DNA from: Pedobacter alluvionis
GTDB taxonomy: Bacteria > Bacteroidota > Bacteroidia > Sphingobacteriales > Sphingobacteriaceae
Assembly (NCBI RefSeq): GCF_003664035.1
Contig: NZ_RCCK01000016.1
Location: forward strand, 124,001 to 188,000
Length of the DNA stretch: 64,000 nt
Direction: 5' to 3'
Numbering within the stretch: the stretch's first letter is position 1; each line of letters starts with the position of its first letter. Made by a program: the position numbers and the translations under genes. Below the pieces are notes generated by a model that searched no databases, was not told the origin of the DNA, and saw only the letters and a program-made list of their open reading frames with translations. Below, in pieces: positions 19,044 through 28,408 of the stretch.

Positions 19044-20159
19044 TTATCCTATAATCATATTATCGTTAGCAACTGCTGATTTTTGCTCGCCTTGTCTTCT
19101 TACCCAATAAGGATGGTCTTTCCAACGGGTCTCCTTATGGTACAGGTCTGCACGTTGCTTTTCATACAAACGGAAGGCGAGTTGGATCTTTTGATCATAA
19201 TGAGTTCCCGCTGCTGAAATACCCGCTAGTTCATCTTTCGCAGCAAGGCCCGCATCAATGCCACTACGCAATGCAAAAGCGATACCATGGGAAGACAATG
19301 GATCGAACGCACAGGCGGCATCGCCAGCCGCCAACCAACCTTCTCCAGCGTAATACTCCAAATGATGGCTTCCTGCTGAAGTATATTGGAGAGGCAATAC
19401 ATCGCTGTAACGACTTACGGGCACCCGATGTTTTACAAAGCATGTTTGCGTACTCTTCCTGCGCCAATATAAGGGATCCAGCCAGTCTGCCCGATCATGC
19501 AGGTCAGGATCTGTAAAAAAGATGCGAACTACCTTTCCTTCTCCACCTTCCGAAACATACCACCATCCGTCAGGAACTGCTTCAATAAGACTTTGTTGAC
19601 TCCTTAAGGGATTAGGGGAGGCCAGCAAGCTAACCACCGCGATCTGATTATCCTTGCGAATGCGTTTTATACCAAGTTGCCTGCTCAGCCAGCTGTTCCT
19701 GCCACTGGCATCGATTATTGTAGCAGCGTTGATGCGGGAATTACCTTCCTTATATTGCCAACGCATTCCTTTCCTTATAAGCACGAAGGCCCGGTTCGTT
19801 TCGATGAACGTAACTCCGGCGGCTACTGCTTTTTGGAGCAGCATAGACTGAAAAGCTGTACGATTGACATACCAGCCCTCTCCGAACGATGATTGGATAA
19901 AATCATAGAAGAACAGCCGGTCATCACCCCAGCAAGAGGAATTGCCATAGCAGGGTGAGTGCCCTGTAGCTAAAAAGTCATCCCATAAATCAAGTTCGAT
20001 AAGTGAGTAACGGGCGGAAGCCGCGAGGCTTTCTCCCGCCCGGATAACATCCATGGCAGGCCGGTGCACCACCGTTACCGATGCACCGGCCTGCCGTAAA
20101 GTGATTGCTGAAGCCAACCCGGCAGGGCCGTTACCTATAATCAGCACATCTGTTATCAT
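19044..20159 (-). CDS. LodB/GoxB-like FAD-dependent maturation protein
   Basis: The protein has 371 residues. It begins with a Rossmann FAD motif GNGPAG (residues 9-14) and carries a second FAD-contact block GDAACAFDPLSSHG, as in the tryptophan-halogenase-like flavoprotein group. The C terminus has the KETRW...PYWVRR pattern seen in LodB-type proteins. Family members modify the partner oxidase so that its cysteine-tryptophylquinone cofactor forms; they are not the oxidase themselves. Its ATG overlaps the stop of the LodA-like gene by 4 bp (ATGA), so the two are translationally coupled. This fixed pairing supports the assignment. Confidence 0.88.
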   Translation of the reverse strand: MITDVLIIGNGPAGLASAITLRQAGASVTVVHRPAMDVIRAGESLAASARYSLIELDLWDDFLATGHSPCYGNSSCWGDDRLFFYDFIQSSFGEGWYVNRTAFQSMLLQKAVAAGVTFIETNRAFVLIRKGMRWQYKEGNSRINAATIIDASGRNSWLSRQLGIKRIRKDNQIAVVSLLASPNPLRSQQSLIEAVPDGWWYVSEGGEGKVVRIFFTDPDLHDRADWLDPLYWRRKSTQTCFVKHRVPVSRYSDVLPLQYTSAGSHHLEYYAGEGWLAAGDAACAFDPLSSHGIAFALRSGIDAGLAAKDELAGISAAGTHYDQKIQLAFRLYEKQRADLYHKETRWKDHPYWVRRQGEQKSAVANDNMIIG

Positions 20160-22099
20160 CCTCTCTTTCTCTTTTCAGCCCGCTCTACCATCCACAGGTA
20201 ACCTGAATCTTCTGCTGGTTGTCCCTGCTCTGGCGCAGCCTTCAGCATTGCGTCCGCAGTAACCTGTTCTTCTCCTATGGTTCGTCCATTCTCTACCCAA
20301 ATCTTATTAGGGAAGTTGGCATCACCAGTACCTTCTTTCTGGATGAGAATACCCACATCAGGCCATTGAGTGATAAAATCATTGATGCCTTTGGTATAAG
20401 GGCTTACCTTTACTGAAGGATAACCATACTGATACACTATGCCACGCAACCACTTAACCCGATTGCTGAAAGCAGCATTCTTCTCCTCCAGGCTGGCATT
20501 TTCATTCATCATTACCTCATAATCGGCCTCAGTAAGTACATCATTTGGTACCCGGACCGGCCAAAAGGTTGGTATATACTGCCCCATAATGCCTACATAA
20601 CCACTCAGGCAGCTGGAAGTATCCGTTTGCCAGGGCACTGCCATCCATTTAGTAATGTCACCGGCAGCTGATCCATCCAGAGGCCCGCCGGTCTCCAGTG
20701 CGATCTGTGAATTAAGTATAGGTCCATATGTCATCGGATCATTAAGCCGGCGCTTAATTCGGAAAGGCGCAGAATACAGTATCGGCTGTCTCATTGGCCA
20801 GGTAAATTCGCATCCCGGATGGAAAGGCCCTCCGATGGTCTCATCAAGTGATGTACGGTCTAGATGGACGGCTTGTTCCGCCGGAGTGATGTCATTCCAG
20901 CTTCTGGTTTCCGGCCTGGTGCCTATAGTGAAATTGCCATTTGCCCATTGTTGTAGATATTCATACTGGAACGGCATTACGGCCATGAAATTACGCGGGT
21001 CGGTATCGCTGCTTTTGAAACTCTGCAGTCCATCACCATAAACAGGCGGAAAAAGTTCGGCCTGCATAGTTAAATAATCAGGGTTTCTGAACTGGCGAAA
21101 AATAGCCTGGCGAAGTTCGAAATACAGATTAGAAGCATTTGAAAGCTTTGCCACCATTTCAGGTGTAGAGAGATTACCCGGACTTCCCCAGCCATTTTGC
21201 TTAAAAATACCAGCATTTACCCAGCCGTTGAGCGGCATACGCTCGAGCATTGGATAGATATGCTCCCAAAATTCCGGAATTGCCGGCAGTACAGATTGCC
21301 CCATATCCACAGCTGTTTGTGCCAGGAGGTCATATCCAGTCACAAATGCCTGTACCCCCGGAGAATAATCGGGCGGTGCAGTGAGCACCCATGCACCAGT
21401 AGCTTCGAACACTTCTCCTGTTTTAAGCATGATTTTTGCGTCAACTGGTCCGTCTGAAGTATCATCATGCCATGTATCGTTATTGGCAAAGGTAACTGCA
21501 GGATCATTGTTGTATGACGCAGACAGGCCATAACCACCCAGGAAAAGCAAACGGCCATTGTCATCAGTTCGCAGCTCACCAAGGTAAACCGGTTTATCAT
21601 TACCATCCGGAGAATAAAAAGTACCGTTGTCAAATGCAAATTCCCGGTCATTGCCATCGGTGTTGGTATTAATTCCGGAGATCGCCACTATACCTCCATC
21701 AATCACAAGCCTGGATCGGTCGGCATCACTGATAATAGATACATTGCGCAAGGTACTTTCAACTGGCGGGTACCCTGAGAAAGCGCCTGTAGCCTGGGGT
21801 ATATCCAGGGCAAGATCGAAATTGTACCAGGCTGCCTTTTTATTGGCCAGATGTACAGTCCAGGTGATATCACCATCTTCTGCAGTAAGTTCCCGGATAA
21901 TATTACCATGCTCATCGGCACCGTAAAGCCGGAAACGGGCCGCCTGACGTTTAATACGCCCTTCGCTATCTCGGAAATTGCCAGGATCGGTGATTGGCTC
22001 GTTAATGAGATCAGGCAGAAGGAAATATTCCTTCGGACTGTTGCCTACCCGGGCAACTCCTATGGCCGGATGGATGATTACTTGTTTGATTTCAGACAT
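20156..22099 (-). CDS. LodA-like quinoprotein amino-acid oxidase (cysteine tryptophylquinone type)
   Basis: The protein has 647 residues. It starts with HPAIGVARVGNSP, the N-terminal signature of the LodA family (L-lysine 6-oxidase, glycine oxidase GoxA). These enzymes deaminate an amino acid and release hydrogen peroxide, which is often antibacterial. The cofactor cysteine is Cys497 in DTSSC; the Asp four residues before it matches the conserved Asp needed for cofactor formation. Tryptophans follow in YIPTFWPVRVPNDVL and NRVKWLRG; which one cross-links cannot be settled by eye. No signal peptide is visible. It forms an operon with the LodB-like gene. The substrate is unknown because the family has several specificities. 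Confidence 0.9.
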   Translation of the reverse strand: MSEIKQVIIHPAIGVARVGNSPKEYFLLPDLINEPITDPGNFRDSEGRIKRQAARFRLYGADEHGNIIRELTAEDGDITWTVHLANKKAAWYNFDLALDIPQATGAFSGYPPVESTLRNVSIISDADRSRLVIDGGIVAISGINTNTDGNDREFAFDNGTFYSPDGNDKPVYLGELRTDDNGRLLFLGGYGLSASYNNDPAVTFANNDTWHDDTSDGPVDAKIMLKTGEVFEATGAWVLTAPPDYSPGVQAFVTGYDLLAQTAVDMGQSVLPAIPEFWEHIYPMLERMPLNGWVNAGIFKQNGWGSPGNLSTPEMVAKLSNASNLYFELRQAIFRQFRNPDYLTMQAELFPPVYGDGLQSFKSSDTDPRNFMAVMPFQYEYLQQWANGNFTIGTRPETRSWNDITPAEQAVHLDRTSLDETIGGPFHPGCEFTWPMRQPILYSAPFRIKRRLNDPMTYGPILNSQIALETGGPLDGSAAGDITKWMAVPWQTDTSSCLSGYVGIMGQYIPTFWPVRVPNDVLTEADYEVMMNENASLEEKNAAFSNRVKWLRGIVYQYGYPSVKVSPYTKGINDFITQWPDVGILIQKEGTGDANFPNKIWVENGRTIGEEQVTADAMLKAAPEQGQPAEDSGYLWMVERAEKRKRG

Positions 22100-22326
22100 G
22101 GGGTATATATTTTGGTTATTAACTGAATTTTATTGCGTATTTATTTATCAAAATGAGTAAGCATATTAGCATCCCTTAAGCCGTAAAACTGGAATAGTCT
22201 CCATTTGCCGGATACCCCTGGTTAATTGGCGACAAAAAACCGCTTTATAAAAGGCTAAAAAGTGCTGGCTACCTAAAAAAAAGCGGCTTTGGGAAAACTT
22301 ATATTGAGTTTGCCCATGCTATTTTA

Positions 22327-24099
22327 TCAGATAATCGTTTTTCTGCTACTCAGTATATTGTCTGGGTCTTTACTATAGGTTTCTTTTATTTCTTTAAGCC
22401 TATCATAACTCTCCTGAAAATAAACACGGGTTGGAATGCTGCTGTCTTTGAAACTGATGAAGGCTCCGTAAGTAGCAGGGATCTCATAATCCCGGCAAGC
22501 CTCCAGCCAATCCAGAGCCCGGTTTACATAAGGTTGCACTTTTGGGTTTTCAATACCATCATTGTCCCACCAGGCCTGATATTGGATCGTGTAAAAAGTT
22601 TTTTTGTATGCAAAAGAACTGCCTTCCGGAAATTGGTTTGCATTAAAATCATAATCCCGGTAATAACTCCCCGTAATAGCGCCCAAAGTAAAATAAGTAT
22701 TCATACCTTGATTTTCACCCTCAGTAACTAAAAGGTTTGATTCAAGACTTTCTATCAATTTAATTCTCCTTTCCAGGGCAAGTTTTTCATCATCGGTAAC
22801 CATGGCAAACCTTGAAGTGATTTTATGTGGGGCAGGTTTGTCTATTTCAGGTGGAATAGCTTGAAAATGAGGAGGCAAGCTCTCGGTATCGTATGTGCCT
22901 TCCAGTACCGGATGTTTATCTTGCCCGGTATCCCATTTCACAATTCTGTCCCAGGCTGAGAATGTACTCCATTGTCGCTTGTTGTCATCAGGTATGGCCG
23001 TCAGTTTACCGGAGCCATTGGTAACATTATTGGATAATACGGCCTCTATACTGTCTTCAAAATTAACATTGTACTGTCCAAACTGATCCTCTGGAAACCA
23101 ATTTTCTTCAATAATCTTTCTCAGGTTGGCTTCAAAATCCTGCTGATTCAGGAAATTGTCTTTATTACCCATGAAATATCCGTAGAAATAGCAATCATGT
23201 AAAGATTTATCCACCGGAGTTGTATCCTGTACATCTTTAAATTTGGCAACTATTTTAAGATTGGTACCCAGTAAGTCAGGATTTTTATTATAGCCTATAA
23301 GCGCTTCCCAGCGTTTAAGTATATCAACAGCAGGAGGAATATCCTGACCAAATTTTTGCTGCCATGCAACAGTGAATTTAGTCGTATAATCAGGCAAAGT
23401 GAAAGTTTTATAAATGAGTTCAGTAACAATGCCGTAACTCATGCCACCGCCACCGCGTAAGGCCCATAAAAGTTTGCGGTCTTCTTCGTTAAGATCTGCC
23501 ACTGGTTGGCCTACATACTCTGGGATAAGCTTATTATCTATGATTGTCCGGTATGAGCCATCGCCCAATACAAGGGTTACACCGGCAAGACTTTCGCATC
23601 CCATTCCCTTTTGACGGGTCCAGGGACCCCATCCGCCACCAAATGTAAAACCAGCAATGCGTACAGAATAGCATGTGCCGTGCGGCAATCCCACATTCCT
23701 GGCATTCATCTGTTTAATCAGGTCCATAAACATAATGCCCGGCTGGATGGTGGCATAATTGAGTTCTGCCTTAATATCAACCATTGTCATTTTTGAAAGG
23801 TCTATTACAAGGCCATCGGTTGCCGAACATTCTCCTTCATGATCATGGCCACCAGAACGGACGCTCAAGGGGCCAGTGTAATCGTATTTTCTGATACATT
23901 TAATCACTTCCGAGACCTGTTCTGTATTGGTACAGAATACAATTGCCGTCGGACGGAATTGGAAATAGGTATTAAATATTTGTCTTTTGTCGTTGTACTC
24001 TTTATTTGTTAAAGGCGAGTCAAACAATATTTCAGGCATATTGTCCTGTGGGAGATGTTTTTTTAATATCTCTACGATATGGAGCAGCGTTACTTTCAT
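22327..24099 (-). CDS. Berberine-bridge-type FAD-linked oxidoreductase
   Basis: The protein has 590 residues. It contains a PCMH-type FAD-binding domain (about 45-230) and a C-terminal BBE domain ending with a YFQESYDRLKEIKETYSKDP helix. Both residues used for bicovalent FAD attachment are present: His85 in RSGGHDHEG and Cys143 in GLPHGTCYSV. Enzymes of this family oxidise sugars, alcohols or aromatic amines and make hydrogen peroxide. No signal peptide is apparent. It is 227 bp upstream of the LodA-like gene on the same strand; shared transcription is possible but unproven. The substrate is unknown. Confidence 0.88.
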   Translation of the reverse strand: MKVTLLHIVEILKKHLPQDNMPEILFDSPLTNKEYNDKRQIFNTYFQFRPTAIVFCTNTEQVSEVIKCIRKYDYTGPLSVRSGGHDHEGECSATDGLVIDLSKMTMVDIKAELNYATIQPGIMFMDLIKQMNARNVGLPHGTCYSVRIAGFTFGGGWGPWTRQKGMGCESLAGVTLVLGDGSYRTIIDNKLIPEYVGQPVADLNEEDRKLLWALRGGGGMSYGIVTELIYKTFTLPDYTTKFTVAWQQKFGQDIPPAVDILKRWEALIGYNKNPDLLGTNLKIVAKFKDVQDTTPVDKSLHDCYFYGYFMGNKDNFLNQQDFEANLRKIIEENWFPEDQFGQYNVNFEDSIEAVLSNNVTNGSGKLTAIPDDNKRQWSTFSAWDRIVKWDTGQDKHPVLEGTYDTESLPPHFQAIPPEIDKPAPHKITSRFAMVTDDEKLALERRIKLIESLESNLLVTEGENQGMNTYFTLGAITGSYYRDYDFNANQFPEGSSFAYKKTFYTIQYQAWWDNDGIENPKVQPYVNRALDWLEACRDYEIPATYGAFISFKDSSIPTRVYFQESYDRLKEIKETYSKDPDNILSSRKTII

Positions 24100-24728
24100 A
24101 AAATGTTGGTTTAATGGTGTTTAGTTATAATGGTTTACGAAGGGGGAGATACTGATTAAGATTACGATCAACGTAGTCAATCTGAATTTATTAAAGCATT
24201 ATTTACCCGGTGTTCTTTAATGAGAAGCTGGAAACGGATGCGAATGGATAAAAAGTGGATCATTCAAACAGGAAATTCCAGGAAAGCCCTGATGGGCCTC
24301 CAAAGCTAGTGAGAGCGTTTTTTTGAGCATGGTTTTAGATTTGATGTTTAAAAATACTAATTTATAGCATATAAAACTACAAAATATATATTTTAAATCA
24401 TACGTCGACTAAAATCTTATATCAGAGGCTATGAAAGCAGATTGATGTCTTTGCAAGGAGTATAATTAGATATTCCTTTCCTGGATCACCATTAAAATAT
24501 ATTGACGTAAAGGGGGGGAAGATGAGTGATGCATAATTACCATCCGCTAATAAAAATAAACGGCAGAAATTATGCATAATCTCATGGAAAGATGATTCGA
24601 TGAGCCACCTTACATCGTTCAGGGGTGGAGATTGGGAAGCCAATACTGAAAGTTGGGTGGCCTTTGACTTATATTATACTTTATATTGGCCAACCTTTGG
24701 TTGTCAATGCAATGTCTGGTGAAATCAG
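24100..24728. other. Gap without a convincing gene
   Basis: A 73-codon minus-strand frame (24422-24643) has no family resemblance and a low-complexity ending. I see no RNA gene or clear repeat. The promoter of the BBE oxidase must lie near 24100-24200. Confidence 0.5.
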
Positions 24729-25898
24729 CTACCTGGTGGCCCCAAAAAAACCGGACATCGTTGACAGGGCATTGGCATGGTGCATCATTTCCCCGTTTTT
24801 CAATGATTCCATCGCCATTTCTGAAGCTCTTTTCCGCATCGCTGTTTCATACGATATAATGGCTTCGTATATAGAAATATGCTGGCTACTTGTCAGGCTT
24901 TCACTCAATTCCAGGGCATCAAGCATCGCCATATTAACGCCTTCTCCTGCAAAGGGCGGCATTAGATGGGCAGCATCGCCGATCATGGTAGCATCAGGTA
25001 GGCTGTTCCAGGTTTGATCTAAGGGCATGCAGTTGATTGGCCTCGGAATAAAAGGAGCCGAAGTATTTTCAAACAGCCTGTACCAAATATCACTCCATCC
25101 GGTATATTCTTTCTTAAACCATTCCAACACCTGCAATCGGCTCGAAAAATCTAAACCGCTTCTTTTCGCCCAATTTTCTTCAGTTTTAAAACTTGCATAG
25201 AATCCGATTTCCCCACCTGCTTTCTGTCCCATTAGAATATTCTTTTCATTTCCGAAGGCCATTAATTTACCGCCACGGAGAAGTCTGGTAATTTCGGGTA
25301 CCTGTTGTTCAGCATCATCTATATTTCCCTCCAACATCGTAATACCTGAATAAAACGCATTAATACCAGTGATGTAGGGCCTGATTTTTGAGTTGGCACC
25401 GTCTGCTCCAATCACCAGGTCAGCATACGCTTCCGATCCATTTTTAAAATGTAACCGCCAGCCATCTTTTTGTTTTTCCATAAACAGGAATTGGCTGTCC
25501 CAAATTATATTTTCAGGATGCAATGAGTCCAGTAATATCTTCCGTAAAGCACCTCTGTCTATTTCAGGACGGAAATGTTCATGCCCGAAATCTTCTTCTT
25601 TCATGCGTTCGAGGTCATGGTCGCTAAAAACCACTTCACCGTTTTCATCGGTAATCGTTGTTTTGTCGGCTTCAGGCATATAATTGTTTTTAAATGCATC
25701 CAGCAATCCTGCTTTCCGTATGGCGGCCAGCCCCGAATGTTCGTGCAGGTCAAGCGGAGCGCCCTGTACCCGTGCATTTCGGTTAGCATCCCTTTCATAT
25801 ACTTTAACATCAATGTCCATCTGTTGTAAAAGCCTTGCCAGCGTAAGTCCGCCCGGGCCACCGCCTATAATGGCCACCTGCTTGTTTTTTAGTAACAT
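24729..25898 (-). CDS. TetX-like FAD-dependent monooxygenase
   Basis: The protein has 389 residues, the length of TetX. An N-terminal FAD motif GGGPGG (12-17) is followed by VYERD and a GAPLDLHEHSG loop. A GADGANSKIRPY segment and GDAAHLMPPFAGEGVN (from Gly307) complete the class A flavoprotein monooxygenase pattern. The last block is almost the same as in TetX, which has GQGVN. The C-terminal helix is also present. Related enzymes hydroxylate tetracyclines or other aromatic compounds. Whether this one accepts tetracycline cannot be judged, since the substrate-contact region is divergent. An AraC regulator gene lies 22 bp upstream on the same strand and probably shares the transcript. Confidence 0.85.
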   Translation of the reverse strand: MLLKNKQVAIIGGGPGGLTLARLLQQMDIDVKVYERDANRNARVQGAPLDLHEHSGLAAIRKAGLLDAFKNNYMPEADKTTITDENGEVVFSDHDLERMKEEDFGHEHFRPEIDRGALRKILLDSLHPENIIWDSQFLFMEKQKDGWRLHFKNGSEAYADLVIGADGANSKIRPYITGINAFYSGITMLEGNIDDAEQQVPEITRLLRGGKLMAFGNEKNILMGQKAGGEIGFYASFKTEENWAKRSGLDFSSRLQVLEWFKKEYTGWSDIWYRLFENTSAPFIPRPINCMPLDQTWNSLPDATMIGDAAHLMPPFAGEGVNMAMLDALELSESLTSSQHISIYEAIISYETAMRKRASEMAMESLKNGEMMHHANALSTMSGFFGATR

Positions 25899-25920
25899 AT
25901 CTTTAAATTAGACTACAAAA

Positions 25921-26670
25921 TTACTTTTGGTCGTCAACTAAAAATTGTAAAAAACGGTCATTTTTATTTTTATACAACTCTTTGGGCGAAACCCCCGAAA
26001 GGCGTTTAACTTCTTTAATAAAATGAGACTGATCGGTAAAATTAAGTTGGGGATAAAGCGTCCCGGCTTTGATATGGGAGAGGGAAGCCTGAAAACGAAG
26101 GATTTTGCAATACGCTTTCAACGGAAGTCCGAACTGTTGATTAAAATACCGGTTAATCTGGCGCGGGCTCCACGAAATCTTTTCACAGAGTTCAGCAACG
26201 GAAATCTCGCCGTCCAGCGCAAAAACCAGTTCAAACAATTTACGTTTCCGTACATCCACGTCTTCAGGTAGAAGCGCAGTGATTTTCCTTGTCATCATAT
26301 CACAAAAGGCATCAAAATGATCGAGGTCTTCTATTTTCAAACCCCAGAAATCATCTGGCATCAGCCTCCCGCTATTGATGATATCAGCCACCGGAAAGCC
26401 GAAAATATACTCTATGGCTAGCGGATTAAAACTGACTGAACAGAAATCCGATATTTCCTGATCCGGATATTTAGGTTGGGTTTCCAACCCCAGTAATGCA
26501 ACCTGTATTTTGTTGTTATTGGTTTTTGAACAAATCAGGTCAATTCTTCCATTGGGAGTAACTACCGCCTTGTGGTCATTGGAAAAATTCTTCAGCGAGG
26601 AAAAACAATAAACAAAATCTTTTATCGATTCCTCAGGTTGAACGAGTTTAAAATCCAATGTGCCTCCCAT
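25921..26670 (-). CDS. AraC-family transcription regulator
   Basis: The protein has 249 residues. The N-terminal part (about 1-140) resembles the DUF6597 sensor domain with a VTPNGRIDLICS strand. The C-terminal AraC domain (about 150-240) contains two HTH motifs: SVAELCEKISWSPRQINRYFN and an NFTDQSHFIKEVKRLSGVSP block. It is upstream of and co-directional with the TetX-like monooxygenase (22-bp gap), so it is likely its regulator and perhaps autoregulated. Confidence 0.88.
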   Translation of the reverse strand: MGGTLDFKLVQPEESIKDFVYCFSSLKNFSNDHKAVVTPNGRIDLICSKTNNNKIQVALLGLETQPKYPDQEISDFCSVSFNPLAIEYIFGFPVADIINSGRLMPDDFWGLKIEDLDHFDAFCDMMTRKITALLPEDVDVRKRKLFELVFALDGEISVAELCEKISWSPRQINRYFNQQFGLPLKAYCKILRFQASLSHIKAGTLYPQLNFTDQSHFIKEVKRLSGVSPKELYKNKNDRFLQFLVDDQK

Positions 26671-26878
26671 GGTTAAAAAATATTTCTAGTAAAATTAAAA
26701 GTATTATTTCACCCTGCATCAAAATCGCGCTCCAATAGCGACTATATTTTCCGCCTTTTTCTGGCTGTTCCAAATGTTCATTAAGTTAAATTATTGGTAC
26801 AGGTAAAAATAATTTAACCACAGATCTAAAAACCTGTGTAGATCGGTGCTTAAAAACCTTATAAACTTTACTCTTTTA

Positions 26879-27801
26879 TTAACCAGGCTCTTTGGCAAGA
26901 TCCGAATTATCCCTATCCGGCAGGTGTTTTTGTTTCCTTTTTAAAAGGTAATGTGCATTGAAAACAACAACCGATATGAAAATGATACTATAGGCCGCCA
27001 TTTGTAATGGACTAATGGGCTCATGGAATACCAAAGCTGCTATAATAAATCCAATAATCGGATTAATGTTGAGCAACATCCCCACTGTTGACGAGTTCAA
27101 GCCCTTTAAAGCATACAAATTCAAAAACAGGGGAATCACTGTAAAACCAACAGCTATCACTTCTATGAGCAACCAAAATAGTGTCTCAGCAGGTACAGGT
27201 CCGCTGTAGGCAGGGTAAAAGGGCAAAAGTAGGAGTGCGGAAAGCGAAATGTGAAAGGTGAGCAGGATGAACTTATCAAACCCAACATTTTTACGCTGGC
27301 TTACCAGGTAAGCGGCGTAGCTAAACCCAATCACAATGCCGTAAACCATATCCATAATATTGGCATAAGATAACATCAGGCAGCCAAATATACTTAAGCC
27401 AACGGCCGTCCATTGTACTTTGTTAAGCTTTTCATGCAAAAGCCAGTAAGCGAGTAAGGTAGTAATAATAGGGCAAGCGAGGTAGCCTTAATGCTTACCT
27501 GATTAAGCACGTAAATAAAGGAGAACCAGTTGATGTTTAAGAAGATACTCCCGCCAATATTCAGCAAAAGCATATTTCGCCTCTGTTTGGAAGGTAAGGC
27601 CTTAATATTTGAAAAAGTTTTAACTAATTCGGCACGTTTAAACAACGCGGTAATTAAGAGCATCAATATCGAGCAGCTAAAAATGCGGTAAAATAAAATA
27701 TCTACCGAAGAGTATGCACTTAAAGGTTTTAAAACTAAACTAAAAAAGCCCCAGATCGCATAAGCGAATATAGCAGCTAAGTAATATTTTGCGGTTTTCA
27801 C
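26879..27801 (-). pseudogene. EamA/RarD-type drug/metabolite transporter, frameshifted
   Basis: Two overlapping minus-strand frames together make one ten-helix EamA transporter of about 307 residues. The first half starts at 27801 (MKTAKYYLAAIFAYAIWGFF) and runs in frame to NQVSIKATSLA near 27475. A one-base loss then throws the frame off, and it ends at 27394. The correct continuation, PIITTLLAYWLLHEKLNKVQ, is readable in the next frame and runs to 26879 with the second EamA repeat (LLNINPIIGFIIAALVFHEP). Either the gene is inactive or the sequence has an error at about 27466-27476. Confidence 0.85.
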
Positions 27802-27880
27802 GGGTTGTTATGATCTTGATCTGACAAATATGATAAAATCCCGGTGGTTATTAAGCCAAACCATTAAAAATACTAGAGAG

Positions 27881-28300
27881 TCACGCCACATCTTCTGCCA
27901 GGAGCCTATCCATTATATTTTTAAGAAATTTGGTTTTGTTCTTTTTTACTGCTTTAAGAAAGGGGGAAGATTCATCAGTATCGGCCAGGTGTTTTCCACC
28001 CCAAAGGGCTATTTCGATCACCGCAGGTATTATGTCAACACCTTTTTTACTGAGTTGATAGAGCATTTTTACTTTGTTATCCGGATAGGGTAATTTGATA
28101 ATTATTCCATGATCCTCCAGTACCTGTAATCTATTTGCTAATATATTCGTCGCTATTTTTTCTTCCGACTTTGTAAAATCACCGTAAGTGCGGGTTTTAT
28201 GGAGCATGAGGTCCCTGACAATCAATAGCGACCACCTGTCTCCGAAAATATCCAGCGATGAACTGATGGGGCAATCGGAGCGCTTTTCACTTGTTTTCAT
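27881..28300 (-). CDS. HxlR-family winged-helix regulator
   Basis: The protein has 139 residues. It has the family N terminus with the conserved Cys10 (DCPISSSLDIFGDRWSLLIV), the wing segment TNILANRLQVLEDHGII, and a C-terminal dimer helix. Several members sense quinones, aldehydes or oxidants through this cysteine. It is divergent from the NAD(P)-binding reductase gene at 28409, the classic arrangement for an HxlR repressor and its target. The gap between them carries a repeated operator-like sequence. Confidence 0.92.
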   Translation of the reverse strand: MKTSEKRSDCPISSSLDIFGDRWSLLIVRDLMLHKTRTYGDFTKSEEKIATNILANRLQVLEDHGIIIKLPYPDNKVKMLYQLSKKGVDIIPAVIEIALWGGKHLADTDESSPFLKAVKKNKTKFLKNIMDRLLAEDVA

Positions 28301-28349
28301 GTTTTTTTAATTATACTGCTTTCATATTGAAAGTAATTTTTTAATTTTT

Positions 28350-28402
28350 TACTTGCAATTAAAAAGTATTAATTGTTGTTTTGTACTTGCAAATAAAAAG
28401 CA
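28350..28402. promoter_or_regulatory. Putative HxlR operator: two direct copies of a 19-bp box
   Basis: TACTTGCAATTAAAAAGTA (28350-28368) and TACTTGCAAATAAAAAGCA (28384-28402) start 34 bp apart between the divergent hxlR and reductase genes. The first copy has matching inverted ends TACTT/AAGTA, the kind of half-site HxlR proteins bind. The second overlaps the likely promoter of the reductase. Confidence 0.6.
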
Positions 28403-28408
28403 AATTTA

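Noticed and set aside
22200..22326. Open + strand stretch reading KPLYKRLKSAGYLKKSGFG
   Set aside because: It has some protein character but no start, and continues only as an antisense shadow of the flavoprotein gene. Too weak to call a relic.
24422..24643. 73-codon minus-strand frame
   Set aside because: No homology signature, no plausible start context and unusual composition.
24729..25898. Calling the TetX-like gene a tetracycline resistance gene
   Set aside because: The similarity is to the enzyme class; the substrate-contact region is divergent, and activity cannot be inferred.
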